Assembly (NCBI RefSeq): GCF_963678225.1
Contig: NZ_OY782764.1
Span: 3,229,001 to 3,293,000 of the forward strand
DNA from: an uncultured Cohaesibacter sp.
GTDB lineage: Bacteria > Pseudomonadota > Alphaproteobacteria > Rhizobiales > Cohaesibacteraceae
DNA length: 64,000 nt
Direction: 5' to 3'
Below, one piece after another: positions 36,655 to 45,933 of this stretch. Each line of letters starts with the position of its first letter. The first letter of the stretch is position 1. The position numbers and the translations under genes are program-made. The notes under the pieces were generated by a model. The model did not search any database and was not told the origin of the DNA. It was given only the letters and a program-made list of their open reading frames with translations.

Positions 36655-37620
36655 ATGCTGATCGACGGAAAATGGACAAAAGACTGGCAGCCAGTACAGA
36701 AATCCGACAAGGACGGACGCTTCGTGCGCCAGACCTCAAGCTTCCGCAACTGGATCACGCCCGATGGCGCTCCTGGTCCGACCGGGGAAGGGGGCTTTGA
36801 AGCAGAAGCCGGACGCTATCGCCTCTATGTGGCCCTGATCTGCCCATGGGCTTCCCGTACCCTGATTGCACGTAAGCTCAAGGGGTTGGAAGAACTCATT
36901 CCGATCACCGTGGTCAACCCGACCATGACAGATCAGGGGTGGTCCTTCGGCGGCTATCCCGGAGCCGATGAAGATCCGCTCTTCGGCTCCACCTATATCC
37001 ACGAGCTTTACACCCGCGCCGACCCGCATTTTTCCGGTCGCGCAACGGTGCCTGCTCTGTGGGACATGAAACGCAATGTCATGGTCAATAACGAAAGCGC
37101 GGACATCGTGAGAATGTTCGATACGGCCTTCGAGCATATGGTGCCTTCTGACCTGCGCCTTTATCCCGAAGATCTGCACGAAGAGATCGATACGCTCAAT
37201 CCGGTGATCTACGACACGCTCAACAACGGAGTTTATAAAGCTGGCTTTGCGACAACCCAGCAGGCTTATGATGAGGCCGTTGATGGCGTGTTTGAAACAC
37301 TGGACAATCTGGAAGCCCGCCTTGAAGGAGATTTCCTCTTTGGCGATCGCTTTACCGAGACGGATATCCGCACTTTCGTGACCCTGATCCGCTTTGATGC
37401 CGCCTATCATGGCGTTTTCAAAACCAACCGCAAGCAGATCAAGGACTATCCAAGGCTCTCTGCCTATATGGAGCGGATCCTGCGGCTGCCGGGCGTCATC
37501 GAAACCGTCAATATGGACCATATCACCCGTGGCTATTATTCCATCAAGGCTTTGAATCCGAACGGAATTCGCCCAACCGGTCCGGCCCATGTGGAAGCCC
37601 TTCTGAAGGCCGTTTCATAA
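36655..37620 (+). CDS. yqjG: glutathionyl-hydroquinone reductase (Xi-class GST)
   Basis: A 321-residue protein with an N-terminal thioredoxin-like domain holding the catalytic Cys of ICPWASRT (about 64), VNPTMTDQGWSF and the all-helical C-terminal domain with GDRFTETDIRTFVTLIRFD. These enzymes reduce glutathionyl-hydroquinones with glutathione. With YgiD next door this suggests handling of catechols/quinones. AGGAGACACTC precedes the ATG. Confidence 0.9.
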   Translation: MLIDGKWTKDWQPVQKSDKDGRFVRQTSSFRNWITPDGAPGPTGEGGFEAEAGRYRLYVALICPWASRTLIARKLKGLEELIPITVVNPTMTDQGWSFGGYPGADEDPLFGSTYIHELYTRADPHFSGRATVPALWDMKRNVMVNNESADIVRMFDTAFEHMVPSDLRLYPEDLHEEIDTLNPVIYDTLNNGVYKAGFATTQQAYDEAVDGVFETLDNLEARLEGDFLFGDRFTETDIRTFVTLIRFDAAYHGVFKTNRKQIKDYPRLSAYMERILRLPGVIETVNMDHITRGYYSIKALNPNGIRPTGPAHVEALLKAVS

Positions 37621-37645
37621 ACGCACAGGCGATGCTAAACAAAGC

Positions 37646-37704
37646 GCTGAAGCGATCGATTGTTTCTGGACAAAGCAAAGTCCAGTGGCCATGATCGCTT
37701 CAGC
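37646..37704. repeat. nested inverted repeat between yqjG and the decarboxylase
   Basis: GCTGAAGCGATC (37646-37657) and GATCGCTTCAGC (37693-37704) are perfect 12-base arms. Inside them CTGGAC (37666-37671) pairs with GTCCAG (37680-37685). The structure could form a two-part hairpin acting as a terminator for yqjG, though only weak T-content follows. Confidence 0.55.
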
Positions 37705-37761
37705 CGTTCTGGCTATAGAATTCCATAATATATTTGAACAGAACAAGTTTAGAGGCCGCAA

Positions 37762-39444
37762 GTGACTAAGAAGACGAGCATTGGCAATTATCTATTCATG
37801 CGTTTGAAGGAAATGGGCATCGGTCATATTTTCGGGGTGCCCGGCGATTTCACCTTGCAGATGCTCGATCAGATCGACGAAGTGGATGGGCTGAGTTTTG
37901 TCGGCAATTGCAACGAACTCAATTCTGCCTACGCAGCTGACGGTTATGCGCGTCTGAACCGGATATCGGCGATGATCACCACTTACGGGGTGGGCGATCT
38001 TTCTGCCCTTTGCGGGGTGGCCGGTGCCTGCGCCGAGAATGTGCCGATGGTTTTTATTTCCGGTGCTCCTCCGCTTTACGCGATGGAAGGTCGCCTGCGT
38101 ATTCACCACTCGTTGGCCGAAGGTAATTTCGACAATGTCATGAACAGCGTACGCGAATTCACCGTGGCGCAAACCCGCCTGACACCCGCCAACGCTGCCT
38201 TTGAAATTGATCGTATTCTCAAGATTTGCTGGATTGAACGTCAGCCTGTCTTCATCCAAATCCCATCCAACATTTCCCATTTGCTGATCAACGCACCACA
38301 AGGTCCGCTTGATCTGTCTATCCCTCAGAGTGATAGCGAGAGTCTTGAAAGTGCGCTGGCACTGGTGCTCAAGCATTTGCAGCAGGCCGAGCGCCCGGCT
38401 GTTCTGATCGACATGGATGTAGACCGCACCGGCTACACCGATGCGCTGGCCTGTCTGGTGGAGAAATACAAAATTCCATATGCGTCTTTCCGTTCTGGTA
38501 AAGCCATATTGAGTGAATCCTCTCCTCTGTTTGCAGGCATTTACAATGGCGCCGCCTCAACGCCACAAGTGCGCGAAATCATTGAGCAATCGGATTGCCT
38601 GTTCGTGACCGCGCCTAGTTTCGTGGAAGCCAGCACCCTGCAATTTATCGATCAGATGCCTGCCGAAACAGTCATCTCCATCAGAGGCCACAGCTCGACG
38701 ATTGGCGGCGAGGTGTTTGAAGGCGTCATGGCGGGTGAACTGATTTCACGCCTTGCCGATAGCATTGAAGAACGGCCCGAGCCATCGGTTGCCTTGCAAC
38801 AACAAACAGCGCAGCCTATCAAGATAGAGGCTGATGAGCCGCTGACGCAAAGCCGTTTTTGGCCCATCATGGGGAATTTCTTTGAAGAGGGCGATGTCAT
38901 TTTGGCAGAAAACGGCACCTCTAACATCGCCCTAACCGGGGTCAAATTGCCCGAAGGCGTAAGCTATCTCTCGCAAATGGTCTGGGGGGCGATTGGCTAC
39001 ACATTACCTGCCTTGCTCGGCACGATGATGGCAAGACCAGAGCGACGGCAGATCCTGTTTATTGGCGATGGTTCTTTCCAGCTTACTGTGCAGGAGCTTT
39101 CAACCATCCTCAGGGAAGGCTTGAAGCCGATCATCTTTCTCATCAACAATCGCGGCTACACCATCGAGCGATATATTCAAGGCATGAAGGCGTCCTACAA
39201 TGATGTCGCCAATTGGGATTATACGGCGCTAATGAAGGTTTTCGCACCCGAAATGAAAGCCCTTACCGCATCGGTGAAAATGGAAGGGGAACTGGCTGAA
39301 GTGCTTGAACAATGCGCCAAGCAGGATTGCGCCTCTTTCATTGAGGTCCATCTCGACCCGTTTGATGCCCCCGAGCCGCTCAAGATTTTCGGCCCGAAGA
39401 CGGCTGAACTGGACTATGGGCCCCATCGTGGGCCGCGCACGTAA
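37762..39444 (+). CDS. TPP-dependent 2-oxo acid decarboxylase (pyruvate/indolepyruvate decarboxylase family)
   Basis: A 560-residue thiamine diphosphate enzyme. The catalytic Glu is in CNELNSAYAADGYAR (about 50), the HH pair of decarboxylases in RIHHSLAEG (about 114), and the TPP-Mg motif in GDGSFQLTVQELS to NN (about 433-460). The HH pair separates it from acetolactate synthases. Substrate could be pyruvate, indolepyruvate or another branched 2-oxo acid. The start is GTG with AGAGG upstream. It is convergent with the TetR gene. Confidence 0.82.
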   Translation: MTKKTSIGNYLFMRLKEMGIGHIFGVPGDFTLQMLDQIDEVDGLSFVGNCNELNSAYAADGYARLNRISAMITTYGVGDLSALCGVAGACAENVPMVFISGAPPLYAMEGRLRIHHSLAEGNFDNVMNSVREFTVAQTRLTPANAAFEIDRILKICWIERQPVFIQIPSNISHLLINAPQGPLDLSIPQSDSESLESALALVLKHLQQAERPAVLIDMDVDRTGYTDALACLVEKYKIPYASFRSGKAILSESSPLFAGIYNGAASTPQVREIIEQSDCLFVTAPSFVEASTLQFIDQMPAETVISIRGHSSTIGGEVFEGVMAGELISRLADSIEERPEPSVALQQQTAQPIKIEADEPLTQSRFWPIMGNFFEEGDVILAENGTSNIALTGVKLPEGVSYLSQMVWGAIGYTLPALLGTMMARPERRQILFIGDGSFQLTVQELSTILREGLKPIIFLINNRGYTIERYIQGMKASYNDVANWDYTALMKVFAPEMKALTASVKMEGELAEVLEQCAKQDCASFIEVHLDPFDAPEPLKIFGPKTAELDYGPHRGPRT

Positions 39445-39494
39445 GGCCGGGCCTTCCCTTTTGCGTGGGAGTGTCTTCCACGCATTTTCCTGCT

Positions 39495-40121
39495 TTAGTG
39501 GCAGATGCCAAACAGAAGAAGTTCCTTGACGGCCTGCTTGGTTTCTTCCCATTGCGCATCATTAAGATCACTGCCCTCGTTGAGGGTGGAGATCTGATGC
39601 TTGAAGTCTGCATAATGCTGGGTCGTTGCCCAGATGGTGAAAAGCAGATGCTTTGGGCTGATAGGGCGAATCTTTCCCGCCGCGATCCATTTGTGAATGA
39701 CGTTGACGCGCTCTTCCGTCCAGGAGCGCAGCTCTGTTTCCAAATAGTCTTGCACGATGGGGGCACCCTGAATGATCTCATTGGCCCAGACCATGGAGCC
39801 ATAGGGGCGGGTTCTGGCCAATTCCATCTTGGTGTCTATATAGCTGCCCAAAGCCTCTCTTGGGTCTGCGTCTTCTACAATTTCATCAGCCGCCGCACGC
39901 CATACATTGAAGATGTCTTCTACCACTGTTCGATACAGTAACTCTTTGGTAGAAAAGTAATAAACGACATTCGACTTGGGCAATCCAGCTTCTTCGGCTA
40001 TACGACTTATGGATGCTCCATTATATCCAAACTGCGCGAAAATTATTTCTGCGGCAGTCAATATATTTTCGATGTTCTGCGCCCTGTTTTTTTTCTGTTT
40101 CGTGTATTGTTGGGGTCTCAT
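39495..40121 (-). CDS. rutR: RutR-like TetR repressor of pyrimidine catabolism
   Basis: A 208-residue TetR-family protein. The HTH covers about 17-63 (AAEIIFAQFGYNGASISRIA, AGLPKSNVVYYF). The ligand domain matches E. coli RutR closely in parts, notably HLLFTIWATTQHYADF near 160, plus WIAAGKIRPI. RutR senses uracil/thymine and controls pyrimidine use. It diverges from the dehydrogenase-ureidopropionase-dihydropyrimidinase run, as expected for a local regulator. The start at 40121 is where homology begins; 56 further open codons upstream look non-coding. Confidence 0.82.
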   Translation of the reverse strand: MRPQQYTKQKKNRAQNIENILTAAEIIFAQFGYNGASISRIAEEAGLPKSNVVYYFSTKELLYRTVVEDIFNVWRAAADEIVEDADPREALGSYIDTKMELARTRPYGSMVWANEIIQGAPIVQDYLETELRSWTEERVNVIHKWIAAGKIRPISPKHLLFTIWATTQHYADFKHQISTLNEGSDLNDAQWEETKQAVKELLLFGICH

Positions 40122-40457
40122 GAATTTGCCTGTTTTGTTAATCTGTGCGGGCGCTGTAGTTTTTTCAAAAAGACAGAAGTATTTTTGGTTGTCCTGTAGA
40201 TAAAAATGAAACCATCCAAAAATACCTGCTGCAATTTTTGACTTTTCTTGTATTTTTTTTGAGCAGTTGCATGAATGTTTTGCAAACACTCAAAAACCTG
40301 ACCGATCGTGCAGGAAAAATATTGACCGATCGTGCGGATAATGCAAGCGTTCTTACCACGAAAGAGGCGTTTGGCAAAAAAAATCGCAAAATAAATGCAA
40401 TCAGCCAAAACGCTTCAAGGGGAATAGTGGGCTCAAACAGAGTTGAGGGGGCGCGTG
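40122..40457. other. divergent control region rutR / pyrimidine-catabolic operon
   Basis: An AT-rich 336-base region with no gene. It carries two copies of TGACCGATCGTGC and a TGTTT-TGC-AAACA inverted repeat (40276-40288). The A/T-rich part (about 40140-40260) faces rutR. No riboswitch was recognised. Confidence 0.5.
40299..40335. promoter_or_regulatory. paired direct repeat, candidate RutR-like operator
   Basis: TGACCGATCGTGC occurs at 40299-40311 and again at 40323-40335, 24 bases apart (just over two helical turns). Each copy is an imperfect palindrome around CGATCG, and the TTGACC of the second copy matches the half-site of E. coli RutR boxes. GGATAAT at 40335-40341 could be an overlapping -10 element. 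Binding is inferred. Confidence 0.6.
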
Positions 40458-41948
40458 ATGTATCACATCAAGAATATCATCAACGGGACAAGTATATCCT
40501 CCAAATCGGAGCGCCTGAGCGCCATCTATAATCCCGCTACGGGAGAACAGATTGGCTCGTTGGCTTTATCGACAGATGACGAGGTCGATGAGGCTGTGGC
40601 CGCTGCCAAGGCCGCGCTTCCCGGCTGGGCAGCAACGCCGCCAGCCAAGCGTGCGCGTGTGATGTTTGCCTATCAAGCATTGGTGCGCGAAAAGGCCGAT
40701 GACATCGCTCGCGAGATTAGTCGTGAACATGGCAAAACCCATGATGATGCTCTCGGGGAGGTCACGCGCGCTTTGGAAGTCATTGAATTTGCCTGCGGTG
40801 CTGCGCATTTGTTGAAAGGGGAGTTCTCACGCAATGTTGGCGCTGGCATCGACACCCATTCCGAGCGTCAGCCGCTTGGCGTCGTGGCCGGCATCACGCC
40901 GTTCAATTTCCCGGCCATGGTACCCATGTGGATGTTTCCGATGGCCATCGCTTGCGGCAACACCTTTGTTTTGAAACCATCCGAGCGGGATCCATCCGCT
41001 GCCAACTTTGTTTGTGAACTGCTTATGGAAGCCGGTTTGCCCGATGGCGTGATCAATGTGGTGCATGGCGATAAAAGCGCCGTGGATTGCCTGCTTGATC
41101 ATCCAGATGTGAAGGCCGTCAGCTTTGTTGGCTCCACACCGATTGCCGAATATGTCTATAAACGGGGCACCGATAGCGCCAAGCGCGTGCAGGCGCTGGG
41201 TGGTGCCAAGAACCATATGATCATCATGCCAGATGCGGATATGGATCAAGCGGCCGATGCCCTCATGGGCGCAGCCTTCGGCTCTGCTGGAGAGCGTTGC
41301 ATGGCGGTGTCCGTCGCGGTGCCGATTGGCGAAGAAACCGCCACCCGTCTCGTTTCCAGTCTCAAGCCAAAGGTTGAGGCCTTAAAGATCGGTCCATCCA
41401 GCGATGAGGCCGCGGAAATGGGGCCTGTGATCACGTCTGCAGCCAAGGAGCGCATCGTCGGCTTGATTGATAGCGGTGTAGAGCAGGGCGCAGATCTGGT
41501 AGTCGATGGCCGTGGCTTTGAGCTGCAAGGCTATGAAAATGGCTATTTCGTTGGTGGTACCCTGTTTGACAAGGTGACACCGGAGATGGACATCTACAAG
41601 ACCGAAATTTTTGGACCGGTGCTCTCTGTTTTAGAGCCGCAAAGCTTTGAGACTGCGGTCGATCTGATCAATATTCATGAATATGGCAACGGCACTGCGA
41701 TCTTCACGCGCAATGGAGACGCTGCCCGCAAATTCGCCAGCCAGATCGAAGTCGGCATGGTCGGGATCAACGTACCCATTCCGGTTCCGGTCGCCTTCCA
41801 TTCCTTCGGCGGCTGGAAACGCTCAAGCTTTGGCTCCCATGGTATTTACGGGCCGGAAGCCATCCATTTCTATACCAAATTGAAGACCACCACGACGCGT
41901 TGGCCCGAGGGACTGACCGAGGGCGCTGTATTCACTTTCCCAAGCTAG
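40458..41948 (+). CDS. mmsA: CoA-acylating (methyl)malonate-semialdehyde dehydrogenase
   Basis: A 496-residue aldehyde dehydrogenase of the MmsA/IolA type, which converts malonate semialdehyde (from beta-alanine) or methylmalonate semialdehyde (from 3-aminoisobutyrate) to acetyl- or propionyl-CoA. The catalytic Cys is in GSAGERCMAVSVAV (about 286); PLGVVAGITPFNFPAMVPMWM (about 138, part) is the MmsA signature. This is the last step of reductive uracil/thymine breakdown. GAGGGG seven bases upstream selects ATG 40458. Confidence 0.92.
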   Translation: MYHIKNIINGTSISSKSERLSAIYNPATGEQIGSLALSTDDEVDEAVAAAKAALPGWAATPPAKRARVMFAYQALVREKADDIAREISREHGKTHDDALGEVTRALEVIEFACGAAHLLKGEFSRNVGAGIDTHSERQPLGVVAGITPFNFPAMVPMWMFPMAIACGNTFVLKPSERDPSAANFVCELLMEAGLPDGVINVVHGDKSAVDCLLDHPDVKAVSFVGSTPIAEYVYKRGTDSAKRVQALGGAKNHMIIMPDADMDQAADALMGAAFGSAGERCMAVSVAVPIGEETATRLVSSLKPKVEALKIGPSSDEAAEMGPVITSAAKERIVGLIDSGVEQGADLVVDGRGFELQGYENGYFVGGTLFDKVTPEMDIYKTEIFGPVLSVLEPQSFETAVDLINIHEYGNGTAIFTRNGDAARKFASQIEVGMVGINVPIPVPVAFHSFGGWKRSSFGSHGIYGPEAIHFYTKLKTTTTRWPEGLTEGAVFTFPS

Positions 41949-42081
41949 GGAGAGCGGCGGGGCCATACGCTCCTGGTGTAAAGAAAAGACTATAAGCGCC
42001 TGAAATATAACCGGATAACCGGAAAGGGCGCACTTCCAGAATTGCCCATTGGGCGCAGTGAATTGACAGGGGAACCAGATC

Positions 42082-43323
42082 ATGAAGAAGAATCTGCGAG
42101 TGGATGGAGACCGTCTTTGGCAGTCTCTGATGGATATGGCAAAAATCGGTCCTGGCGTTGCCGGTGGCAACAACCGCCAGACCCTGACTGATGAGGATGC
42201 CGAAGGACGCGCACTGTTCAAACAGTGGTGCGATGATGCGGGCCTTACCATGGGCGTCGACAAGATGGGCTCCATGTTCATGACCCGTCCGGGCACCGAT
42301 CCAGATGCCTTGCCGGTCTATGTCGGCTCCCACCTTGATACCCAGCCGACGGGTGGCAAATATGACGGCGTTCTGGGTGTGCTCTCCGCTCTGGAATTGG
42401 TGCGCATGCTCAATGACGCAGACATCAAGACCAAACACCCGATTTGTGTGGTCAACTGGGCCAACGAAGAGGGCGGGCGCTTCTCCCCGCCGATGTTGGC
42501 CTCTGGTGTTTTTGCTGGTGTTCATTCGCTGGATTATGCCTATGGCCGCAAGGATCTGGAAGGCAAGACCTATGGCGAGGAATTGAAACGCATCGATTGG
42601 GTCGGCGAAGAAGAAGTGGGCACCCGTAAGATGCATGCCTATTTCGAATATCACATCGAGCAGGGGCCTATCCTCGAAGCCGAGGAAAAGGAAATCGGCG
42701 TTGTGACCCATTGTCAGGGGCTGTGGTGGCTTGAATTCACCTTGACCGGCAAGGAAGCGCACACAGGGTCCACCCCGATGGCCATGCGCGTCAATGCGGG
42801 CCTTGCCATGGCACGCATCTTCGAAATGGTGCAAGAGGTGACCATGGCCGCTCAGCCGAATGCTGTAGGTGGTGTAGGGCAGGTGACCTTCTCGCCAAAC
42901 TCGCGCAACGTGCTGCCGGGCACCGTTACCTTTACGGTCGATATTCGCACGGTTGATATCGAAAAGCTCAATGGCATGCGTGATGCCATCAAGGAGAAGG
43001 CCGCTGTTATCTGCGAAGAGCTGGGCGTTGGCTGCTCGGTGGAACAGGTTGGCCAGTTCGATCCGGTGACCTTCGATCCAACCTTGGTGGATCGCGTACG
43101 CAACGCAGCCATCGATTTGGGCTATTCCCACATGGATATCGTCTCTGGGGCCGGTCATGACGCATGCTGGGCTGCCAAGGTTGCGCCAGCTACCATGATC
43201 ATGTGTCCTTGCGTTGATGGTCTTTCGCACAACGAAGCCGAAGATATCTCCAAGGAATGGGCCACCGCCGGGGCCGATGTGCTTTTGCAGGCGGTTCTGG
43301 AAACAGCCGAGATCTCGGAATAG
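42082..43323 (+). CDS. pydC: beta-ureidopropionase-type M20 amidohydrolase
   Basis: A 413-residue zinc-dependent M20-family hydrolase that removes the carbamoyl group from N-carbamoyl-beta-alanine or the thymine-derived analogue. VGSHLDTQPTGGKYDGVLG near 81 (metal His/Asp), NWANEEGGRF near 126 (catalytic Glu pair), YHIEQGPILE and SGAGHDACWAAKVAP near 355 are family motifs. The LDTQPTGGKYDG form is common in ureidopropionases of pyrimidine clusters. It lies between the dehydrogenase and dihydropyrimidinase genes. Confidence 0.88.
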   Translation: MKKNLRVDGDRLWQSLMDMAKIGPGVAGGNNRQTLTDEDAEGRALFKQWCDDAGLTMGVDKMGSMFMTRPGTDPDALPVYVGSHLDTQPTGGKYDGVLGVLSALELVRMLNDADIKTKHPICVVNWANEEGGRFSPPMLASGVFAGVHSLDYAYGRKDLEGKTYGEELKRIDWVGEEEVGTRKMHAYFEYHIEQGPILEAEEKEIGVVTHCQGLWWLEFTLTGKEAHTGSTPMAMRVNAGLAMARIFEMVQEVTMAAQPNAVGGVGQVTFSPNSRNVLPGTVTFTVDIRTVDIEKLNGMRDAIKEKAAVICEELGVGCSVEQVGQFDPVTFDPTLVDRVRNAAIDLGYSHMDIVSGAGHDACWAAKVAPATMIMCPCVDGLSHNEAEDISKEWATAGADVLLQAVLETAEISE

Positions 43324-43565
43324 CAAGACCAGAGCATCAAAAGAAGCGATCAATAAAAGAGTGGATTCCCCAAAAGATGAACAGGGCAAAAAGCCCGGTG
43401 GAATCCGCCCATGCAATGACCTGAACAAAGGGTTCCGGACCACTCAAAGCCGCTCCGGAGCATTCAATACACCAAGGCAAGAGGCAGATCGTTCGCTTAC
43501 CGGGAACGCCCGAACTGTATCCAGAGCAGATTGCTTCTTGGCATGAAAATTGAAAGGAACAGCAC

Positions 43566-45020
43566 ATGAGCAAAGTGATTAAAGGCGGCACGGTCGTTAC
43601 CGCCGATCTGACTTATGAAGCCGATGTGAAAATCGAGGGCGGTGTCATCACCGAAATCGGTCCTGATCTTTCCGGCGATGAAATTTTGGATGCGTCCGGT
43701 TGCTATGTGATGCCGGGCGGCATTGATCCGCATGTGCATCTGGAAATGCCTTTCATGGGCACCTATTCCGCCGATGACTTTGCCTCGGGCACGCGTGCTG
43801 CCGTTTCCGGCGGAACGACCATGGTGGTAGATTTCTGCTTGCCTGATCCGGGGCAGAGCCTGATGGACGCCCTGATGCGCTGGGATAACAAATCCACCCT
43901 TGCTACATGCGACTATTCCTTCCACATGGCCATCACATGGTGGGGCGAGCAGGTCTTTAATGAAATGGAGACCGTCGTGCGTGAGAAGGGCATCAACACC
44001 TTTAAGCATTTTCTTGCCTATAAAGGCTCGTTGATGGTCAATGATGACGAGTTGTTCGCTTCCTTCCAACGTTGTGCCGAACTGGGGGCTATGCCGCTGG
44101 TTCACGCGGAAAATGGAGACGTCGTTGCCTCCATGTCTGCCAAACTGCTGGAAGAGGGCAATGTCGGACCTGAAGCCCATGCCTATTCCCGTCCGCCAGA
44201 AGTGGAAGGGGAAGCCACCAACCGCGCCATCATGCTGGCCGATATGGCAGGTGTCCCGCTCTATGTGGTGCATACCTCCTGCGAGCAGAGCCACGAAGCC
44301 ATCCGCCGCGCCCGCCAGAAAGGCATGCGCGTCTATGGTGAGCCGCTCATTCAGCATCTGACGCTTGATGAGAGCGAATATTTCGACAAGGACTGGGATC
44401 ACGCCGCCCGTCGTGTGATGAGCCCGCCATTCCGCAACAAGATGCATCAGGATAGCCTCTGGGCAGGCTTGCAGGCCGGTTCTCTCTCCTGTGTGGCGAC
44501 CGATCACTGCGCCTTTACAACCGATCAGAAGCGCTACGGTGTTGGTGATTTCACCAAGATCCCGAACGGCACAGGAGGTCTGGAAGATCGCCTGCCGATG
44601 CTCTGGACCTATGGTGTTGGCACCGGTCGTCTGACGATGAACGAGTTTGTCGCAGTTACCTCAACCAACATCGCCAAGATCCTTAATATGTACCCAAAAA
44701 AGGGCGCTATCCTTGTTGGGGCTGATGCCGATATCGTGGTTTGGGATCCCAAGCGCTCCAAAACCATCACGGCGGCCAATCAGGTATCCACCATCGACTA
44801 CAGCGTCTTCGAAGGCAAGGAAGTCACTGGCCTGCCACGCTTCACCTTGTCGCGCGGCAAGGTGATGGTCGAGGAAAGCACATTGAAGACTGAAGAGGGG
44901 CACGGCGAATTCGTGGCGCGCCAGCCTTACACGGCGGTCAATAAGGCGCTTTCCACCTGGAAGGAACTGGTCTCGCCGCGTCCGATCGCCCGCTCAGGCA
45001 TTCCGCCAAGCGGCGTTTAA
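43566..45020 (+). CDS. hydA: dihydropyrimidinase (hydantoinase family)
   Basis: A 484-residue amidohydrolase that opens the ring of dihydrouracil or dihydrothymine. The metal site is complete: DPHVHLE near 57, the carbamylated Lys in FKHFLAYKG near 148, VHAENGD near 180, VVHTSCEQ near 236 and CVATDHCAF near 315. Length is standard. AAAGGAACAGCAC precedes the ATG. Without a local PreA/PreT the source of its dihydropyrimidine substrate is the key question. Confidence 0.93.
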   Translation: MSKVIKGGTVVTADLTYEADVKIEGGVITEIGPDLSGDEILDASGCYVMPGGIDPHVHLEMPFMGTYSADDFASGTRAAVSGGTTMVVDFCLPDPGQSLMDALMRWDNKSTLATCDYSFHMAITWWGEQVFNEMETVVREKGINTFKHFLAYKGSLMVNDDELFASFQRCAELGAMPLVHAENGDVVASMSAKLLEEGNVGPEAHAYSRPPEVEGEATNRAIMLADMAGVPLYVVHTSCEQSHEAIRRARQKGMRVYGEPLIQHLTLDESEYFDKDWDHAARRVMSPPFRNKMHQDSLWAGLQAGSLSCVATDHCAFTTDQKRYGVGDFTKIPNGTGGLEDRLPMLWTYGVGTGRLTMNEFVAVTSTNIAKILNMYPKKGAILVGADADIVVWDPKRSKTITAANQVSTIDYSVFEGKEVTGLPRFTLSRGKVMVEESTLKTEEGHGEFVARQPYTAVNKALSTWKELVSPRPIARSGIPPSGV

Positions 45021-45051
45021 TCGGCGCCCGATAATCGCTGAGCCAACAACT

Positions 45052-45082
45052 ATCCTGCGGGTGCCTTATGCATCCGCAGGAT
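45052..45082 (+). promoter_or_regulatory. hairpin between hydA and the ABC transporter genes
   Basis: ATCCTGCGG (45052-45060) pairs with CCGCAGGAT (45074-45082), with further TGC/GCA pairing inside the loop. No T-run follows. It may stabilise the upstream message or act as a partial terminator between catabolic and transport genes. Confidence 0.5.
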
Positions 45083-45132
45083 TGATTGAAGAATGACGAT
45101 AACAAGCATAATCCGAACGGGAACAAGCAACG

Positions 45133-45933
45133 ATGATGCACTCCGACTTCCATGTGGTCTCAGCCAAAGATCTCTGTCTGACCTTTCAGACCAATGATGG
45201 GCCGGTCCATGCGCTCAAGGATGTCAATTTACAAATAGACAAGGGCGATTTTGTCAGTTTCATTGGCCCGTCCGGCTGTGGCAAGACAACCTTTCTGCGT
45301 GCCATCGCTGCTTTGGAAAATCCCACCTCCGGTGAGCTGACGGTGAATGGCACTTCGCCCGAACTGGCGCGAAAAGACCGCGCCTACGGCTATGTGTTTC
45401 AGGCCGCTGGCCTCTACCCATGGCGCACGATTGCGCGCAACATCAAATTGCCCCTTGAGATCATGGGCTTCACCAGAGCCGAGCAGAATGAGCGGGTCGA
45501 ACGGGTGCTCAAGCTGGTGGATCTGGAAGGCTTTGGCAACAAGTTCCCATGGCAGCTTTCCGGCGGTATGCAGCAGCGCGCTTCCATCGCGCGCGCACTG
45601 TCATTCGATGCTGATATCCTGCTGATGGATGAACCCTTCGGGGCATTGGACGAGATCGTACGAGACCATCTCAACGAACAGCTTCTCAAGCTCTGGTCGA
45701 GCACGGGCAAGACCATCGGCTTTGTGACCCATTCCATTCCAGAGGCTGTTTATCTTTCTACCAAGATTGTTGTCATGAGCCCACGTCCGGGCCGTATCAC
45801 TGATGTCATCGAGAGCACGCTTCCCAAGGAACGCCCGCTTTCCATCCGTGACAGTCAGGAATTCATCGACATTGCTCATCGCGTGCGCGAGGGCTTAAGA
45901 GCCGGTCATGGCGATGGAGCGAATGATGCGTAA
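45133..45933 (+). CDS. ABC transporter ATP-binding protein (nitrate/taurine-type family)
   Basis: A 266-residue ATPase with Walker A GPSGCGKTT near 49, Q-loop VFQAAGLYPWRTI (about 89), signature LSGGMQQR near 145 and Walker B ILLMDEPFGALDE near 163. It belongs to the NitT/TauT/SsuB/ThiZ class, which pairs with NMT1-type binding proteins, as here. With two permeases and a binding protein it forms one importer, most simply for pyrimidines. Confidence 0.92.
   Translation: MMHSDFHVVSAKDLCLTFQTNDGPVHALKDVNLQIDKGDFVSFIGPSGCGKTTFLRAIAALENPTSGELTVNGTSPELARKDRAYGYVFQAAGLYPWRTIARNIKLPLEIMGFTRAEQNERVERVLKLVDLEGFGNKFPWQLSGGMQQRASIARALSFDADILLMDEPFGALDEIVRDHLNEQLLKLWSSTGKTIGFVTHSIPEAVYLSTKIVVMSPRPGRITDVIESTLPKERPLSIRDSQEFIDIAHRVREGLRAGHGDGANDA

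Noticed and set aside
37762-39444. The TPP decarboxylase as part of pyrimidine breakdown (malonate semialdehyde decarboxylation)
   Set aside because: It is convergent with rutR and outside the co-directional operon, and its motifs fit pyruvate/indolepyruvate decarboxylases; a CoA-acylating semialdehyde dehydrogenase already covers that step.
41932-43443. A 503-codon open frame on the minus strand opposite the ureidopropionase gene
   Set aside because: It lies wholly antisense to a gene with intact family motifs, its product is low in recognisable motifs and rich in Gly/His/Arg as expected of an antisense frame in this base composition.
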